The translations under genes and the position numbers were made by a program. A DNA stretch of 8,214 nt, taken from Ruminococcus sp. GTDB lineage: Bacteria > Bacillota_A > Clostridia > Oscillospirales > Ruminococcaceae. Location of the stretch: contig NZ_JAIKXF010000001.1 in assembly GCF_024684275.1 (NCBI RefSeq), positions 1-8,214 on the forward strand, written 5' to 3'. Of this stretch, positions 6,227 to 8,214 are shown piece after piece (position 1 is the first letter of the stretch; the number at the start of each line of letters is the position of its first letter). The notes under the pieces were generated by a model. It searched no databases, was not told where the DNA came from, and saw only the letters and a program-made list of their open reading frames with translations.

Positions 6227-8214
6227 TCACTTAACTCCATTCAAAAGGTCGATACGGCTTACCGTTCGTCCTATATTGATAATCTGCTGTTTTTCCTGAT
6301 CTGTTACTTTGTAAAGGCTGTAACAAATATCATCAAGCTCTGCCCATAACTGTCTAAGCTGTCCTGCTATGATCTCTTTTGTATTGAAAGTCGCTGATAA
6401 ATATTGCTCCTGAAGTTCGGAAATCTCAGAATAGTATTTTGCAAGTTTCACTACACAGTCAGCTTTTTCCGTAACTGTATCAATCGGGAAAGGAATAGGC
6501 ATAAGGAATTGCTTGTTAAACTTATAGTATCCGCCACTCTGCGGATTAGCACCGGATTTACCAAGAACAGTGAATATTGTAGAATTGATAATGCAGGTGA
6601 TAGCTTTCATAAGGTCAGCAGATGCTCCCTTAACAGTAATGAACCACACATTCGCATTATCCATATACAGACCTTTATCGTTGATGAATGTAGCAATCGT
6701 ATCCCTTGCGGTCATCGGGATAATGATCTTATCCACATTATATAGTGTATGGTTGTGTTCACGGGTAAATCTGTGCCACAAATCACCTTCATAGCACTCA
6801 ACTTGCTCGGTGATCCGCTGCTTATTTGCTGACAGGTATTCAGCTAAGAGAGGGTACTTCTCTTTCAGTTCTGAGAACGGGATAATGTCATTGTTTGCTC
6901 CTTCATAAGGAAAAACACAATAAGCATCAGGTTCAACTTTCTTGAAAGGATAGAACTCTCGGTTATATATGACTGCCTTCACAGCATCTTTTTCGACTTT
7001 TACTGTTTCTTTAAAACCATTCTTTCCGATGATATAATTACCGTCTACACGACAGCAGGTCAGGTGATACATCTTCTTCCAAAGAGCCTGAATGCCGTCC
7101 TTAACAGCTAACTTCGGATAATCTCCCAAGGCACCACAAGTCTCAGAAAGCCTCTTTTTGATCTCTTCAATCTGATAGTTGTCATAAGACCAGCTTTCTG
7201 TTCCTGTTTTTATTGGTAATGAAGCAAAGTCGCAAGTTGCAAAATCGCCGTTATCTTCACTATTTTCAAATATAGTCTTTATGTCCTCTGCTTCCGAAGG
7301 CATAAAGAAGTACCGGACGCTATCATTTTTCTTTTTTGAAAGAACCATGATTGAAACATAGGTGATTCTACCTTTGAAAATATCTGTCGCCTTGAAGTCA
7401 ATCAGCTTTTCAAGGTATTTTCCTTCGTTGATCAGAGTGCGAATCGAACGCCCATAATCAGTTTTGAACCAGCGTCTTTGGATAATGAAGCCAAGTTTAC
7501 CATTCGGACTGAGGAGACTGATACATTTCTCGATAAATAATACCGAAAGATCAGCTTTACCCTCAAATGAGCTATACTTTGTGCTTAAATAATCGTGCAT
7601 CAACGGTTGTGCTGCCTTGAAATGCTTTGTTTCAACATAAGGAGGATTGCCTATCACATAGGAAAAGCCATTGTTTTTACTGAAAACTTCGGCAAAGGCA
7701 ATTTTTATATCAAAAGGCTTGATTTCAGCAATATGCTTTGCAGGAATATGATTATCTGTACTAACGAGAGTGTTTCCGAGCTTTATATTGCCGTCTATAT
7801 CACGAAGTATCTTCTCGCCAAATGCACCGATACCGCTCCAAGCTAAAGGATTATTACCGTCAACGATTTTAAGGGCTAATGACATCTTTGTTACTTCTAT
7901 GGCTGCTTCATCACAGTCTATGCCATGAATACAATTAGTGACGATAGCTCGTCTGCCTTCTATGGTAACCATATAGCTTTCGTCCTGTACATAGAAATAA
8001 TTGCTGTATTTGGTTCGTTCGTTTTCATCGGAGCTAAGAATTGCTATCATCTTCTTTGTCAGCAATTCGTAAACAGACACAGCAAAAACACCTGATCCGC
8101 AGCAAGGATCAAGCACCTTTATTTTGAAGATGTCATCTATTGTTTTTACAGCTGATAGGTCAACAGTCTGTTTGCATATCATATCTACAATATGCTCAGG
8201 AGTGCATACTGCTC
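6227..8214 (-). CDS. N6-adenine DNA methyltransferase, Eco57I/TaqI-like (first of two; 5' end outside window)
   Basis: The frame is open to the right edge, so the gene begins outside the window. The ATG at 8182 is internal, because the ten codons before it read AVCTPEHIVD, which is motif X (TPEHIV), normally preceded by a helical N-terminal domain. Of 661 visible residues (numbered from the edge), motif I VLDPCCGSGVF is at 33-43, motif II GIDCD around 97-101, and catalytic motif IV NPPY at 189-192. A TaqI-like recognition domain follows from about 365. It includes AVKDGIQALWKK near 369, YNREFYPF near 416-423, VFPYE near 433-437, and a run matching the family's YP-x3-EYL segment. No nuclease motif is seen in the visible part, but a nuclease or helical domain could sit upstream. 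The protein is related in architecture to the next gene yet very different in sequence, so it is not a recent duplicate. It probably modifies a different strand or site of the same system (inference). Confidence 0.93.
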   Translation of the reverse strand, partial: AVCTPEHIVDMICKQTVDLSAVKTIDDIFKIKVLDPCCGSGVFAVSVYELLTKKMIAILSSDENERTKYSNYFYVQDESYMVTIEGRRAIVTNCIHGIDCDEAAIEVTKMSLALKIVDGNNPLAWSGIGAFGEKILRDIDGNIKLGNTLVSTDNHIPAKHIAEIKPFDIKIAFAEVFSKNNGFSYVIGNPPYVETKHFKAAQPLMHDYLSTKYSSFEGKADLSVLFIEKCISLLSPNGKLGFIIQRRWFKTDYGRSIRTLINEGKYLEKLIDFKATDIFKGRITYVSIMVLSKKKNDSVRYFFMPSEAEDIKTIFENSEDNGDFATCDFASLPIKTGTESWSYDNYQIEEIKKRLSETCGALGDYPKLAVKDGIQALWKKMYHLTCCRVDGNYIIGKNGFKETVKVEKDAVKAVIYNREFYPFKKVEPDAYCVFPYEGANNDIIPFSELKEKYPLLAEYLSANKQRITEQVECYEGDLWHRFTREHNHTLYNVDKIIIPMTARDTIATFINDKGLYMDNANVWFITVKGASADLMKAITCIINSTIFTVLGKSGANPQSGGYYKFNKQFLMPIPFPIDTVTEKADCVVKLAKYYSEISELQEQYLSATFNTKEIIAGQLRQLWAELDDICYSLYKVTDQEKQQIINIGRTVSRIDLLNGVK
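6235..6238 (-). promoter_or_regulatory. Ribosome binding site within the end of the upstream methyltransferase gene
   Basis: GGAG on the minus strand, nine bases before the ATG at 6225-6223 and inside the last codons of the preceding gene. This arrangement implies translational coupling of the two methyltransferases. Confidence 0.55.

Noticed and set aside
6227..8182. Taking the ATG at 8182 as the true start of the first methyltransferase
   Set aside because: The frame is open to the window edge and the codons upstream encode motif X (TPEHIV), so 8182 is an internal methionine.
1..8214. CRISPR array, tRNA or rRNA genes
   Set aside because: No regularly spaced repeats of 25-40 bases and no tRNA or rRNA signature was seen on either strand.

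Overview
The window looks like an accessory (defence and mobile-element) region from a Clostridia-type Gram-positive bacterium, probably a gut or rumen Ruminococcus-like member. The grounds are strong purine-rich Shine-Dalgarno sequences, low G+C in most genes, and a small excisionase-like gene followed by a TnpV-like gene, a pair familiar from mobile elements of these bacteria. This taxonomic guess is inference; no rRNA or housekeeping gene is present.

Layout. (1) Positions 446 to 1, minus strand: the first 148 codons of an AAA15-type (RloA/AbiL-like) ATPase, very A+T-rich, with its own extended -10 promoter at 497-525; it runs off the left edge. (2) About 447-953: roughly 500 bases without a convincing protein gene but rich in structure. 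It holds a hairpin at 537-567, a terminator-like hairpin at 753-780, a 12-bp inverted repeat spanning 783-843, three TTGACC repeats one helical turn apart at 845-871, and an 11-codon leader ORF. (3) 954-1685, plus strand: an excisionase/MerR-type small DNA-binding protein and a TnpV-like protein, clearly G+C-richer than the flanks and ended by a strong UUCG-loop terminator. (4) 8214 to 1719, minus strand: a tightly packed three-gene operon. In transcription order it has an N6-adenine DNA methyltransferase (5' end outside the window), a second and different N6-adenine methyltransferase one base downstream, and an 867-aa SMC-like ATPase with a zinc-hook CxxC and a C-terminal region like RloC/PrrC anticodon nucleases.

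How the genes may work together. The two methyltransferases have separate target-recognition regions, so together they could modify both strands of an asymmetric site or two sites. The ATPase is placed where RloC/PrrC-type suicide tRNases sit beside restriction-modification genes, that is, as a second line of defence triggered when DNA is damaged or restriction fails. No restriction endonuclease is visible; it may lie to the right of the window, or the ATPase may be the only effector. The left-edge ATPase probably opens a second defence module. The plus-strand pair between them looks like the remnant or end of a mobile element; no integrase is in view.
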